From: Pyrinomonadaceae bacterium
GTDB lineage: Bacteria > Acidobacteriota > Blastocatellia > Pyrinomonadales > Pyrinomonadaceae
DNA: 64,000 nt
Direction: 5' to 3'
NCBI GenBank assembly: GCA_036277115.1
Contig: DASUNM010000027.1
Span: 310,001 to 374,000, forward strand
The notes under the pieces were generated by a model, which ran no database searches, had not been told where the DNA came from, and saw only the letters and a program-made list of their open reading frames with translations. Within the stretch, counting starts at the first letter, position 1, and each line of letters starts with the position of its first letter. Positions 17,026-26,034 of this stretch are shown here, piece after piece. Made by a program: the position numbers and the translations under genes.

Positions 17026-20000
17026 AAAGACAGAAGGCAGCGGGCAATAGGCAAAAGGCAGTAGGCAGAAAGCAGAAGGCAGCGGGACGAGACGTCTCTT
17101 GCGGCCTTCTGCGTTCTGCCCGCTGCCTACTGTCCTTCTGCCTTTTGCTTACTGCCTTCTGCCTTCTGCCTTCCGCCGCCTTCGCTCAGGTCGGTGACTA
17201 CGAACACCGTCCTGTGGCTTCCGTCGAGGTCGTGCTCGAAGGCACGCCGGCTGATCCTTCCGCTCAAGCTGAGTTCCTGTCGGTCGTGCGAATCAAAAGC
17301 GGCGGTGAATACACCGCGGTCGCCGCGCGACAGTCGCTTCATGATCTGTTCGCTTCCGATCGCGTCGCGAACGGGCGCATCGAAGTTACGGAAGTGCAGC
17401 CGGGCACCGCGAACAGCCCCATTCGCGTCCGCTTCATCATCACGAGACAACTGGTAATTGCGGGCGTCACCGTCCGCGTCGGCGAGGCGACCGGTGTTCC
17501 GATCGCGACGGATGAGATTCGCGCGCGCCTGAATCTACTTGAGCCGGGACGACGATTCTCGTTGCAGTCGATCGAACGAAACGCCGACGAGATTCAGGCT
17601 TACCTGCGCGATCGTGGTTACTACAACGCGAGCGTCGAACACACTGAAGAACCTGATCCGACCGACTCAACCGGCACGCGGCGGCGCGTTATCTACGCGG
17701 TAACGCCCGGTGCGCCCGCGCGCGTCGCGACCTTTGACATCGCGAAGGAGTTGAACGTCGAAGGCGTGGCGGAATCCGTCCGTCCGACTTTGAAACTTCA
17801 ACCAGGCGCGCTGTTTACGCGCGACGTTTTGGGCGAAGATATGAACCGGATTCGACAGGCGCTGCTCGCAAAAGATTTTCTGTCGCCCACGCTGAAGGAC
17901 CCGCGCGTCGAGCGTAATCCGGAAACAAACGAGATCACCATTGAAGTGACTGGTAATCCCGGGCCCCTGGTTCACATTGCTTTCAACAACTACAACCTCA
18001 AAGCGAAAACCCAGCGTGAACTGCTGCCGCTGAGGCGCGAAGGCAATCTCGACTATTCAGTGATTGAAGAAGGCGGGCGCCGCCTGCGCAATCGTCTGCA
18101 GGAAGACGGTTACTTCTTTGCTGAGATCACGCCGGTATGTACGGTGACTCCGGCGACGCCGAACACCGTGGACAACGGATCGAATGAAACCTGCCGCAAC
18201 CTTGTCCCCGACGCGCTGACCGGGCACACGGTCACCGTCACTTACGATGTCACGCTAAACCGCCAGCTGAAACTGACGGACATTCGCATTACCGGAACCG
18301 ACAAACTCGCGCCCGCGGACATTCTCGATTACTTGAAGTCGCGCAAGGCGAACGCCCTCTCGTTCCTGCCTTTCATCGGCGGGTTGGGTCGCGGCTTTAC
18401 CAGCAACGCGCTGCTGGAAGAAGACCGCCGCACCGTCGAAGCCTACATGAAAGAAATGGGTTACCGGAAAGCACGCGCGACGGTGCTTCAGGGTATTTCG
18501 ATCGCCGGTGAGGATCTAATCATCACCTTCAATGTCGAGGAAGGGCCCCTGACGCGCGTCGCAGAAACCGAAGTCCGGGGCGCGACGGTTTTCGATCAGG
18601 AACGTCTGCAAAAAGAGATCTCGATTGTGAAGCAGGCGCCTTACTCGCGTTCCCAGGTGCGCGGCGATGCGGCCCGTTTGCTGAACCTGTACGCCCGCGA
18701 AGGCTACATCGAAGCCGACATCCGCGTGGCCGTGGACGAATTGCCAAAGCAGGGCGATGACGAGCAAGTGCGCGTCGTCTTTAACGTGACCAAGGAAGGC
18801 GCCAAGGCAATCGTCAATGAGATTCTGGTCAACGGCGTGACCGGGAGCGCCGGCACCCAGCGCAAGAAGCGCGACGCGATCATTCGCGCGATTCCGCTGC
18901 ATCCGGGCGATCCTTTGCGCGCCGATCGCATCACCGAAGCCGAACGCGCGCTGTATATGACCGACGCCTTCCGCCAGGTGCTGATCAGCCAACAGCCAGC
19001 GGGCGAAACGCCGACAGGTGAGAAAAAATACGACGTCGTCATCGACGTGGAAGAAACGAAGCCGCGGGTGATTGAATACGGCGGCGGGTTTTCGACCGAC
19101 ACCGGCGCCCTTGGTTTGATGGAACTGACGAACGTCAATTTCATGAACAAGCTGCGCACGGCGGCCGTTCGGCTGCGCGGCAGCCAGCGTCAGCAGATCG
19201 TCCGTTTCGAGTTTCTCGATCCGCGGTTCGCGCGCTATCGAAAAGACCAATTCGCACCGCTCGCTCTGTCACTTCAATATTTCCGCGACTCGACGATCAC
19301 GCGTTTTTTCCGCTCAACAATCGATCGCGGCACCTTCGGCATCGTGCAGCGACTGGATGAGGATGGCAATCCGATTGACCAGTTTGGCAATCCTGCCGGT
19401 GAACCAGAAATCGATCGGCTGACCTTCACGGCTGAAACGCAGCGCGTCCTCAGCCAAAAACGGCACAGCATCCTGTTCCTGCGTTACGTGTACGAGGACG
19501 TGCGCCTCCGCAATATCGAGAGTCTGCTGCTCAAAGACGTCCTGCGGCCCGATCAGGTTGTGCGCATGTCGCGCTTCGGAACTTCGTTTGTAATGGATAC
19601 GCGCGAGCGATGCGAACGGCGCTTGCCGGGCGTGGTGGTCAGCGGCGAGGAGGAACGCATCCGTTCCGGTGAAGTGTGCCGCTATAACCAGACCGACGCG
19701 ACGCGCGGCCATTTCTTGTCGGCGGATTTCAGTTGGGCGGCGAAGGCCCTGGGCGGCAACACTTCGTTCATGCGTTTTCTTTCGACGTATCGCACGTACT
19801 ACAAGTTCGGACCGCGCGGCACCGTACTGGCGGGGAACCTGACGGTGGGGCTGGCGCAGCTGTTTGACGTGCGCGATAAGAATGGCAATGGCCGCATCGA
19901 CGACTTCGATCGCTTGCTGCCCATCAGCGAACGGTTTTTCTCGGGCGGTTCGACGACCCTGCGTGGATATCCGTTTGAAGAAGCTGGGCCGCGCCAGGTG

Positions 20001-20450
20001 ATTGTTCCCGAAGGCGAGTTCCGCGACCGAGACAATAATGTGATTAGACTTGATCCCTTTACGGTGCCCATCGGCGGCAACGCTGAGGTCGTAGCGAACC
20101 TGGAAGCGCGCATCCCGTTGACGCGCGACGTGCAAATTGTGCCGTTCTACGACGGCGGCAACGTGTTCCGGAGTATCGGCGACATTTTTAGCCGGAAGCC
20201 GATCACCCCAACAGGCAATTTCGTCGAAGATGTGAACGCGCAAAACCTGCGCGTCCGCTGGAGTCATACGGTTGGGCTCGGTTTTCGATTCAAGACTCCG
20301 CTGGGCGGCGCGCTCGCGGTGGACTATGGATTTCTTTTGAATCCGTCGCGGTTCTTGATTCCGCAGAATCTGAATACGCCGAATCCGACCACAACCGTGT
20401 TCCAGATTCAGAAGGGACAATTCCAGTTCAGGTTTAGTCAGACTTTTTAG
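17022..20450 (+). CDS. BamA/TamA-family outer-membrane assembly barrel
   Basis: This 1142-residue protein has a signal peptide ending AFAQ near residue 56 and several POTRA-like repeats. The repeats are marked by the pattern G-x-Y-x-x-A (for example RDRGYYNASVE, EMGYRKARATV and AREGYIEADIRV). A C-terminal Omp85 beta barrel runs from about residue 700 and ends in phenylalanine (FSQTF). It contains the conserved GGSTTLRGYPFEE, equivalent to the VRGF/Y loop. The start is a TTG at 17022 overlapping the tamB stop. At over 1100 residues it is longer than E. coli TamA or BamA and has extra POTRA-like repeats. With tamB upstream, a TamA role is likely. The N-terminal 50 codons are made entirely of a repeat element: the left arm gives a Lys/Gln-rich n-region and the right arm the Leu-rich core. 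Confidence 0.88.
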   Translation: MKRQKAAGNRQKAVGRKQKAAGRDVSCGLLRSARCLLSFCLLLTAFCLLPSAAFAQVGDYEHRPVASVEVVLEGTPADPSAQAEFLSVVRIKSGGEYTAVAARQSLHDLFASDRVANGRIEVTEVQPGTANSPIRVRFIITRQLVIAGVTVRVGEATGVPIATDEIRARLNLLEPGRRFSLQSIERNADEIQAYLRDRGYYNASVEHTEEPDPTDSTGTRRRVIYAVTPGAPARVATFDIAKELNVEGVAESVRPTLKLQPGALFTRDVLGEDMNRIRQALLAKDFLSPTLKDPRVERNPETNEITIEVTGNPGPLVHIAFNNYNLKAKTQRELLPLRREGNLDYSVIEEGGRRLRNRLQEDGYFFAEITPVCTVTPATPNTVDNGSNETCRNLVPDALTGHTVTVTYDVTLNRQLKLTDIRITGTDKLAPADILDYLKSRKANALSFLPFIGGLGRGFTSNALLEEDRRTVEAYMKEMGYRKARATVLQGISIAGEDLIITFNVEEGPLTRVAETEVRGATVFDQERLQKEISIVKQAPYSRSQVRGDAARLLNLYAREGYIEADIRVAVDELPKQGDDEQVRVVFNVTKEGAKAIVNEILVNGVTGSAGTQRKKRDAIIRAIPLHPGDPLRADRITEAERALYMTDAFRQVLISQQPAGETPTGEKKYDVVIDVEETKPRVIEYGGGFSTDTGALGLMELTNVNFMNKLRTAAVRLRGSQRQQIVRFEFLDPRFARYRKDQFAPLALSLQYFRDSTITRFFRSTIDRGTFGIVQRLDEDGNPIDQFGNPAGEPEIDRLTFTAETQRVLSQKRHSILFLRYVYEDVRLRNIESLLLKDVLRPDQVVRMSRFGTSFVMDTRERCERRLPGVVVSGEEERIRSGEVCRYNQTDATRGHFLSADFSWAAKALGGNTSFMRFLSTYRTYYKFGPRGTVLAGNLTVGLAQLFDVRDKNGNGRIDDFDRLLPISERFFSGGSTTLRGYPFEEAGPRQVIVPEGEFRDRDNNVIRLDPFTVPIGGNAEVVANLEARIPLTRDVQIVPFYDGGNVFRSIGDIFSRKPITPTGNFVEDVNAQNLRVRWSHTVGLGFRFKTPLGGALAVDYGFLLNPSRFLIPQNLNTPNPTTTVFQIQKGQFQFRFSQTF
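17025..17177. repeat. Inverted repeat encoding the signal peptide of the BamA/TamA-like gene
   Basis: The left part (17025-17090) is a run of 'aaggcag/aggcag' units. The right part (17104-17177) is a run of the reverse complement, 'ctgcctt/ttctgcc'. Both lie inside the open frame: the left part reads as lysine, glutamine, alanine and glycine codons, the right part as leucine, cysteine, phenylalanine and alanine codons. Elsewhere in this window elements of this structure are intergenic. Confidence 0.75.
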
Positions 20451-20453
20451 AAA

Positions 20454-20646
20454 GTGAGCGAGTGGGCAGTGAGCAGTAAGCAGAAAACAAGATTTGCGGC
20501 TTTGCCGCAGCACAGTGAAAGGCTACGCCTTTCCGTTCGCAACTTAAATTATCGAGGCGAGGCTACGCCTCGCCGGCTACCCACTGCCTACCGTTTGCTG
20601 CTCACGCTATTTCTGCTGCTCACTGCTCACTGCTCACTGCTCACTC
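20454..20646. repeat. Nested inverted repeats encoding the N-terminus of the SurA-like gene
   Basis: The outer arms are 'gtgagcagtaagcag' type units (20454-20488) and their reverse complement 'ctgctcactgctcactgc' type (20581-20646). Between them are three perfect small hairpins: GCGGCtttGCCGC at 20496-20508, GAAAGGctac-GCCTTTC near 20517-20534, and GGCGAGG-ctac-CCTCGCC near 20555-20574. All of it is open in the SurA-like frame, and the right outer arm encodes the signal-peptide core. Confidence 0.7.
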
Positions 20647-21278
20647 GCGCGGAGGCGCAAACGACGCCTGACAAAATGGTCGCCAGCGTCACTAACGGGG
20701 CGCGCGCCACACCGGATCTCATCACTTATTCGGATCTCGTCTGGCAACTCGCGCTCGAACCTGACACGCCCTTCTCTGAACGGCCAGGTTCGGTGCAGCT
20801 GAACCGCGCCTTGCGCCTGGTTGAAGATCAACTGCTGATTTTGCAGGAGGCGCGCAAGCTGCCCAGCGCCGATACGACGGAAGCGAATGCGGCGCGCGAT
20901 GCTGAAGTGGTCAAGAAACGCAACGAACTTGCGCAGGCATTTGGATCCGGAACGCGACTCGAGGAGCGGATGACTCGCGTCGGACTGACGAGCGAGCAAC
21001 TCGATCTGATTCTACGCGATCGCGTCATGGTCGAGCAGTACCTCGATTTTCGTTTCCGCGCCTTTGCGGTGATAACCGATCGAGAAGTCGAGGACCGCTA
21101 TAACCAAAAGTACGGACGCCTGCGAAACAGCGGCCAGATTGTTCCGACGCTGGAACAGGTGCGCGCTGCAATTACTCGCGATTTGACGGAAGAGAAGATC
21201 GAAACCGAAATCGACAAATTCATTGACGAATTGCGCGAGGCGCCGGGAACAGAGATTGTTGTTCTGAATCCGGTGTGA
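20454..21278 (+). CDS. SurA N-terminal-like periplasmic protein without PPIase domain
   Basis: This 274-residue protein begins at a GTG three bases after the barrel gene's stop. Residues 1-42 are low-complexity and repeat-derived. A hydrophobic segment (RLLLTLFLLLTAHCSLL) then ends in a signal peptidase-like AEAQ at about 69. The mature part is helical: SDLVWQLALE, a stretch around LRLVEDQLLILQEARKL, ERMTRVGLTSEQLDLILRD and DREVEDRYNQKYG. This resembles the chaperone domain of SurA/PrsA-type proteins, but the parvulin domain is absent. Its place as third gene of the tamB operon supports a role as periplasmic chaperone for outer-membrane proteins. Homology is inferred from helix pattern and context, so moderate certainty. 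Confidence 0.65.
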   Translation: MSEWAVSSKQKTRFAALPQHSERLRLSVRNLNYRGEATPRRLPTAYRLLLTLFLLLTAHCSLLTRAEAQTTPDKMVASVTNGARATPDLITYSDLVWQLALEPDTPFSERPGSVQLNRALRLVEDQLLILQEARKLPSADTTEANAARDAEVVKKRNELAQAFGSGTRLEERMTRVGLTSEQLDLILRDRVMVEQYLDFRFRAFAVITDREVEDRYNQKYGRLRNSGQIVPTLEQVRAAITRDLTEEKIETEIDKFIDELREAPGTEIVVLNPV

Positions 21279-21291
21279 AACTGGTCGATCG

Positions 21292-21354
21292 TTTAGAGGC
21301 GGGCTGCCGCCCGCCACGTAATTGAAAACAGGCGGGCCGTAGCCCGCTTCTAAA
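21292..21354. repeat. Interspersed hairpin repeat, 'gtttagaggcgggct' type
   Basis: GTTTAGAGGCGGGCTGCCGC starts the element, and it ends with the near reverse complement (gtagcccgcttctaaac). A second full copy is at 25041-25108, and half-copies are at 25783-25808 and 25967-25991. The element ends two bases before the ATG of the patatin gene, so its right arm occupies the ribosome-binding region of that gene. Confidence 0.7.
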
Positions 21355-21355
21355 C

Positions 21356-22189
21356 ATGTCAAACAACCAACAGCACTACAATCGCCCACGAATCGGACTC
21401 GCCCTTTCTGGCGGCGCCGCGCGCGGCATCGCTCATGTCGGAGTCCTGCGCGCGCTCGAGGAAAACAATATTCCTGTCGACGCGATTGCGGGTGCATCGG
21501 CGGGCGCATTGATTGGCGGCGCTTACGCCGCGGGGCTTTCAATTCCGCAGCTCGAAGAACTGGCGAAGAAGTTTCGCTGGCGTCACATGGGGCGGCCTTC
21601 TTTTTCCCGGCTGGGACTTCAATCGAACCAGCGCATGGAAACTTTTCTGCGCGCGATCTTGCCGGTGACTCGGTTCGAGGACCTCAAAATTCCTTTCGCC
21701 GCGCTGACGATGGATTTGCACAAGGGCTCGGCGGTTGTCCATCGCGATGAAGGCGACGTGCCGTTTGCGATTCGCGCCAGCACGTGCATCCCGGCGTTTT
21801 ACGTTCCGGTTCGCGATCCGGATGGCCGGTGGTTGGTGGACGGAGGCCTGGTCGCAAGCCTGCCGATCAGTCACGTGCGCGCCTTCGACGTGGATTACGT
21901 GATCGCGAGCGATGTGAACTTTGACGGCGCCCGATTCTTTAACGGTCCGAAAACAGCGATGGGAGTGCTGGCGCACGTCTTTGTCGCCGTCGAAAAAGTC
22001 GTCGCTAATCAAGATCGTGGTGACGCTGATGTTCTGATCACTCCTAAAGTCGGTCACATCCGCTGGGATCAAACGCGGCGTGCTGACGAACTGGTTAGGC
22101 TGGGGTACGAAGCGGCCGCAGAATCCATCGATAAGATTAAGTCGCTCATCGAGCGCAAGCCCGCCCAAATATCCCCGGCGCTGGTCTAG
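21356..22189 (+). CDS. Patatin-like phospholipase (RssA/NTE-type)
   Basis: This 277-residue protein shows the patatin signature: the oxyanion loop SGGAARG (18-24), the nucleophile elbow GASAG with Ser48, and the catalytic aspartate in DGG (Asp162). Patatin-like enzymes are Ser-Asp dyad lipid acyl hydrolases. The bacterial RssA-like group is cytoplasmic or membrane-associated and of unclear substrate. No signal peptide is present. It follows the outer-membrane operon at 77 bases but is separated by a hairpin repeat, and its start codon lies directly at the repeat's end, with no separate ribosome binding site visible. Confidence 0.85.
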   Translation: MSNNQQHYNRPRIGLALSGGAARGIAHVGVLRALEENNIPVDAIAGASAGALIGGAYAAGLSIPQLEELAKKFRWRHMGRPSFSRLGLQSNQRMETFLRAILPVTRFEDLKIPFAALTMDLHKGSAVVHRDEGDVPFAIRASTCIPAFYVPVRDPDGRWLVDGGLVASLPISHVRAFDVDYVIASDVNFDGARFFNGPKTAMGVLAHVFVAVEKVVANQDRGDADVLITPKVGHIRWDQTRRADELVRLGYEAAAESIDKIKSLIERKPAQISPALV

Positions 22190-22502
22190 ATTCCGCACTT
22201 GTCCTAAATCATGACGTCCTTGTCTGGTTTTCCCCTCCCCGCCCGCGAGGAGGGGTTAGAAGCCGCATCTAAACTCTCCCCCGTCCCCACTCCGCCTGCG
22301 GAGAGGGGGGCCAGAAACCCTGGTTACTTTGTTCACCTTTAACCGCACAGTGCGGCATCTAAACACGCTCACTTTACGTGGCTCTAAACTTGCTCGGATT
22401 ACTGGCGTCGAAACGTCTTGAGCTAAGCAAGCATTTTGAACTGACTCGTTCACTACAATTTCGCCCCCATTCACCGTTTCCTAGAGCTAACGGATTGAAC
22501 TG
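22190..22502. other. Intergenic region with hairpins
   Basis: These 313 bases carry a CCCCTCC/GGAGGGG hairpin (about 22232-22255), a second stem near 22285-22310 (ctccgcctgcggag), and two copies of 'gc(c/g)gcatctaaac' (about 22263 and 22350). They resemble the dispersed repeats seen elsewhere. The last 100 bases are less structured and probably include the promoter of the penicillin-binding protein gene. No ORF of interest is seen. Confidence 0.45.
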
Positions 22503-25007
22503 ATGGATCGCTCAGCGCTAGCCTCGGGGGCTTTGCGTTTGTTGACGGGAAGATTCTCGCGACAGAAGCAAAGCCCCAAAATTTCTTTTTCAAACGCCGC
22601 GCTTCAGCGGCGGCAGAAAGCCACAGCCCAACGCTGGCACAACCGGCGTGTGTTTCGCCGCACAATGCGAATCGCCGCGGTCGCTTGCGCCATCGCGACA
22701 GTTTCGCTCTCGGTTGTCTTGATTAGCTCGTACCGCTCGTACGCGCGCTTGGTTGATGAGCGCCTGACGCACGGTTATCTCACCAGCCGCGCCGGAATCT
22801 ATGCGGCGCCCAGAACACTTCGAGCCGGGCAAAAAATCACACGCGCTGGATTGGCTGTCGCGCTGCGTCGCGCGGGATATATTGAAAGCGATGCGGTCAG
22901 CGAAGTGTGGAACGGTAGCTTTCGCGTTGAAGATGCCGCCATCGAGATCAAGCCGAGCAGTCGCGAAACCTCGCCTGCGGTTGTTCGCGTGACTTTCGAT
23001 GGCCGCGGCCGCATTAGAGATCTATTGGGCGACGGTGTGACGCTGGATTCCTTTACGCTCGCGCCTGAGTCGCTCACGAACGACGCCTTCACGAAAGGCG
23101 CGGCGCGCCGGCAGCTGACTTTCAAGGACATTCCGCCGGTATTGGTCCACGCGATTACGTCTATTGAAGACCGTCGTTTCTTTGATCATCACGGGCTGGA
23201 CATATTCGGCGTCGGGCGCGCGTTGATTCGGAACGCCGGCCAAGAACGTATCGGGCAAGGCGGCTCGAGCATCACGCAACAGCTCATCAAGAACACTTAC
23301 CTGACGCCGGAACGGACCTTCCGGCGCAAGTACGCTGAAGCAATGCTCTCATTCAGTTTGGAACGCCGGCTGTCAAAGCAGGACATCTTCGCGCTGTACT
23401 GCAACGAAGTTTACCTGGGACAGCGGAATGTCGTCGGTGTGCGTGGCGTTGATCAAGCTGCGCGCGTCTATTTCGGAAAAGACTTGCAGGACCTGACTCT
23501 GGTTGAAGCCGCGACGCTGGCCGGAATGATTCAAAGTCCCGCGCGTTATTCACCGGTGCGTTCTCCCGACGAAACACGCATGCGACGCAACACGGTTTTG
23601 GCCACGATGGTGCGCGACGGTCACATCACTCTTGCGCAGGCAGCGGCCGCCGCGCAGGAACCATTGTCGCTGGCCAATTTCGATCCGGCACGTGAATCGT
23701 CGGCGCCATACTTCGTCGATTACGCGAACCGAGAAGCACCCGAAGGCGACAAGCAACTCGTCACCACGATTGATCTCGATCTACAAGCCGCCGCCGAACA
23801 AGCGACCAGGAAGCAGGTCGCACGGCTGGACGATACTTACAAAGCGCGTGGCGCAACTCCGCAGGTGGCGCTGGTTGCGCTCGATCCGAACACGGGCGAG
23901 GTTTTGGCGATGGTCGGCGGCCGGGACTATGCGGAATCGCAACTCAATCGCGCGACCGACGCCAAACGACAGCCGGGTTCGGTATTCAAGCCATTTGTTT
24001 ATGCGGCGGCGCTCGAGAGCGGTATCTCGCCGCTCGCGAAGTTCACCGACGCGCCGCGATCGTTCACATACGCCGGCACGGCGAAATATCGTCCGGCGAA
24101 TTTCGGCGGCGGCTTTTCGATGCGCGACGTGCCGATGCGGGATGGGCTCATCAACTCCCTCAATGTGGTGACGGTGGATGTCGCGATGCAGACGGGACTG
24201 GCGCGCACAGCAAACATCGCAAGCGACTTTGGCTTGCCTCGCCCTGAGCCGTTTCCGGCGCTGGCCCTCGGAACAACCGAGGTGACGCCGTTGCAAATGG
24301 CGGCCGCCTACGCCGTGTTCGCCAATGGCGGAAGCCGCATCCAGCCCCGTGTGGTGAAATCTTCAGGCGACGCGCAACCAGGCGCGCAAGTGATTCAGCC
24401 GAGCACCGCGTTCATCGTCACCAATATGCTCGAAGGCGTTATCGACCACGGCACCGCGACGCGTGCCCGGGCATTGCTCAGGAACACTGCGCTCGCCGGT
24501 AAGACAGGCACGTCGCGGGACGGTTGGTTCGTAGGCTATACGCCGAACCTGGTCGTGGCCGTTTGGGTTGGCTTTGACGATAACAAACAACTGGGGATGA
24601 CGGGCGGCGAAGCAGCGCTGCCGATTTGGATGGATTTCATGAAATCGGCCGTCGATCTGCGGCCTGAGCTCGGTGGTAAATTATTTGCTCAGCCGGAAGA
24701 CGTCGCGCTTGTTGATGTCGATCCGGCGTCGAATCAGATCACGATGGGCGCGTGCCCGCAACACGAGCGCATCGCAATTCTGCTCTCGCAACAACCTACG
24801 ACCGAATGTCTCCGCCATAACCCGTCCTTCGATTTCGCCGAGTCGTCCGAGACCGTGGAACCTATGATGGCGAAGCACGATCGACGTTTTGTGAATCCGG
24901 CGAGACCTCCACTCGAGAAACTTACTAGTCCCGGTGAAACTCGCGTTGATACGGACGCTTCAGGACGACGCGTGCTGGTCAACGAAATGCGGTCTCTCGA
25001 CCGTTAA
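22503..25007 (+). CDS. Class A penicillin-binding protein (PBP1B-like)
   Basis: This 834-residue bifunctional peptidoglycan synthase has a basic cytoplasmic start and a membrane helix at about 56-78. A small domain at about 95-190 resembles UB2H of PBP1B (RAGIYAAPRTLRAGQ). The glycosyltransferase domain has Glu222 in IEDRRFFDHHG, GGSSITQQLIKN (253-264) and the second glutamate in ALYCNEVYLGQ. The transpeptidase domain has S493-x-x-K496 (SVFK), S552-x-N554 (SLN) and KTGTS (667-671). It polymerises glycan strands and cross-links stem peptides at the periplasmic face. All catalytic motifs are intact. The C-terminal 90 residues are polar and unassigned. It appears monocistronic. Confidence 0.92.
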   Translation: MDRSALASGALRLLTGRFSRQKQSPKISFSNAALQRRQKATAQRWHNRRVFRRTMRIAAVACAIATVSLSVVLISSYRSYARLVDERLTHGYLTSRAGIYAAPRTLRAGQKITRAGLAVALRRAGYIESDAVSEVWNGSFRVEDAAIEIKPSSRETSPAVVRVTFDGRGRIRDLLGDGVTLDSFTLAPESLTNDAFTKGAARRQLTFKDIPPVLVHAITSIEDRRFFDHHGLDIFGVGRALIRNAGQERIGQGGSSITQQLIKNTYLTPERTFRRKYAEAMLSFSLERRLSKQDIFALYCNEVYLGQRNVVGVRGVDQAARVYFGKDLQDLTLVEAATLAGMIQSPARYSPVRSPDETRMRRNTVLATMVRDGHITLAQAAAAAQEPLSLANFDPARESSAPYFVDYANREAPEGDKQLVTTIDLDLQAAAEQATRKQVARLDDTYKARGATPQVALVALDPNTGEVLAMVGGRDYAESQLNRATDAKRQPGSVFKPFVYAAALESGISPLAKFTDAPRSFTYAGTAKYRPANFGGGFSMRDVPMRDGLINSLNVVTVDVAMQTGLARTANIASDFGLPRPEPFPALALGTTEVTPLQMAAAYAVFANGGSRIQPRVVKSSGDAQPGAQVIQPSTAFIVTNMLEGVIDHGTATRARALLRNTALAGKTGTSRDGWFVGYTPNLVVAVWVGFDDNKQLGMTGGEAALPIWMDFMKSAVDLRPELGGKLFAQPEDVALVDVDPASNQITMGACPQHERIAILLSQQPTTECLRHNPSFDFAESSETVEPMMAKHDRRFVNPARPPLEKLTSPGETRVDTDASGRRVLVNEMRSLDR

Positions 25008-25040
25008 TCGGGTCACTTTCACCACAGATCATTTAGGGCG

Positions 25041-25108
25041 GTTTAGAGGCGGGCTACTGCCCGCCGGTTTAACGCAGGAATTGGCGGGCGGTAGCCCGCC
25101 TCTAAACT
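25041..25108. repeat. Interspersed hairpin repeat, second full copy
   Basis: GTTTAGAGGCGGGCTACTGC begins a 68-base element that ends in its near reverse complement. It matches 21292-21354 in both arms, with a different central spacer. It lies just after the PBP gene. Confidence 0.7.
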
Positions 25109-25157
25109 ATCTCTAAAGTTCTTCTGTAGTGTCCTCTGTGGTAAAACTCCTGCTGAC

Positions 25158-25748
25158 ATGCCCAAACGCAAAATCATCGTTTACATCGCCACCTCCGCGG
25201 ACGGTTTTATCGCGCGCAAGGATGGTGCGGTTGATTGGCTCGATCGGCCGGTGCCAAAAGGCGAGGACTACGGCATGGCCGCGTTCTACAAATCGATCGA
25301 CACCATTTTGTATGGGCGAAAGACCTACGACACTGCAGTGAAGTTCGTCTCGGAAGGACTCGAGATACCGGATGACGGCCGGGACTGTCGAAATTACGTT
25401 TTCTCGCGCCGTCGGCCACCGAAGAAACTATTGCGCGGTTTTGAGTTCGTGAAAGAACCAATCAAGAAGTTCGCGAAGCGTCTGCGCGCGCGTAAGGGCA
25501 AAGACATTTGGATGATGGGGGGCGGCGGAATCATCGGTTCGTTTCTGGATGAAGGCGAGATCGACGAGTTCATCATCCACATGATGCCCACCTTCATCGG
25601 CGAAGGCATTCCGCTCATCGCGCCGCGCCATCGCACTGTGCCGCTAAAGCTGCTTTCAACGAAGAAGTATTCGGATGGCGTGTTGAGGCTGCACTACGCA
25701 GTGTCAAGAGTCCGACCTTCACGTCGGGCACGTAAACGCGCGCGCTAG
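25158..25748 (+). CDS. Dihydrofolate reductase-fold protein (RibD C-terminal-like)
   Basis: This 196-residue protein has the DHFR/RibD_C fold signature: KIIVYIATSADGFIARKDG at the start, a helix around DTILYGRKTYD, and the glycine-rich WMMGGGGIIGSFL before a beta strand. Proteins of this YyaP/YwjB-like group are predicted NADPH-dependent reductases of unknown substrate. They differ from true folate DHFR by lacking its usual substrate residues. The final 20 residues are very basic (RPSRRARKRAR). A role in flavin or pterin metabolism is possible but not shown by context. Confidence 0.8.
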   Translation: MPKRKIIVYIATSADGFIARKDGAVDWLDRPVPKGEDYGMAAFYKSIDTILYGRKTYDTAVKFVSEGLEIPDDGRDCRNYVFSRRRPPKKLLRGFEFVKEPIKKFAKRLRARKGKDIWMMGGGGIIGSFLDEGEIDEFIIHMMPTFIGEGIPLIAPRHRTVPLKLLSTKKYSDGVLRLHYAVSRVRPSRRARKRAR

Positions 25749-25782
25749 TTTGGAAAGACCCGAGCGACTAAGAACTAAGAAA

Positions 25783-25991
25783 GTTTGGAGGCGGACTACT
25801 GCCCGTCTTCTTCGTCCCGTTAGGGACGAAAAGTTTATAGATCCAGGGCTAAAGAAATATTTTGAGCCCGTTTACGGGCGACAGAAGCATTTCGCTCCTT
25901 CGGAGCTCAGAAGAAATTAAAAGCAGCCGGTTCTATAAACATTGCGCCGCTACGCGGCTGAGAAAAAGGCGGGTGGTAGCCCGCCTCTAAC
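25783..25991. repeat. Composite of dispersed repeats
   Basis: A half-copy of the 'aggcgg-ctactgcccg' repeat is followed by the 'cccgttaggga ... cccgtttacgggcgacagaa' repeat (25811-25910; compare 2115-2210) and then by the other half of the first type ('ggtggtagcccgcctctaa'). One repeat therefore appears nested between the two arms of another. The region lies between convergent genes. Confidence 0.6.
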
Positions 25992-26034
25992 AGAGCGCGC
26001 GCAAGCGCCTGTTCCTGACCATGAGGTTGACACG

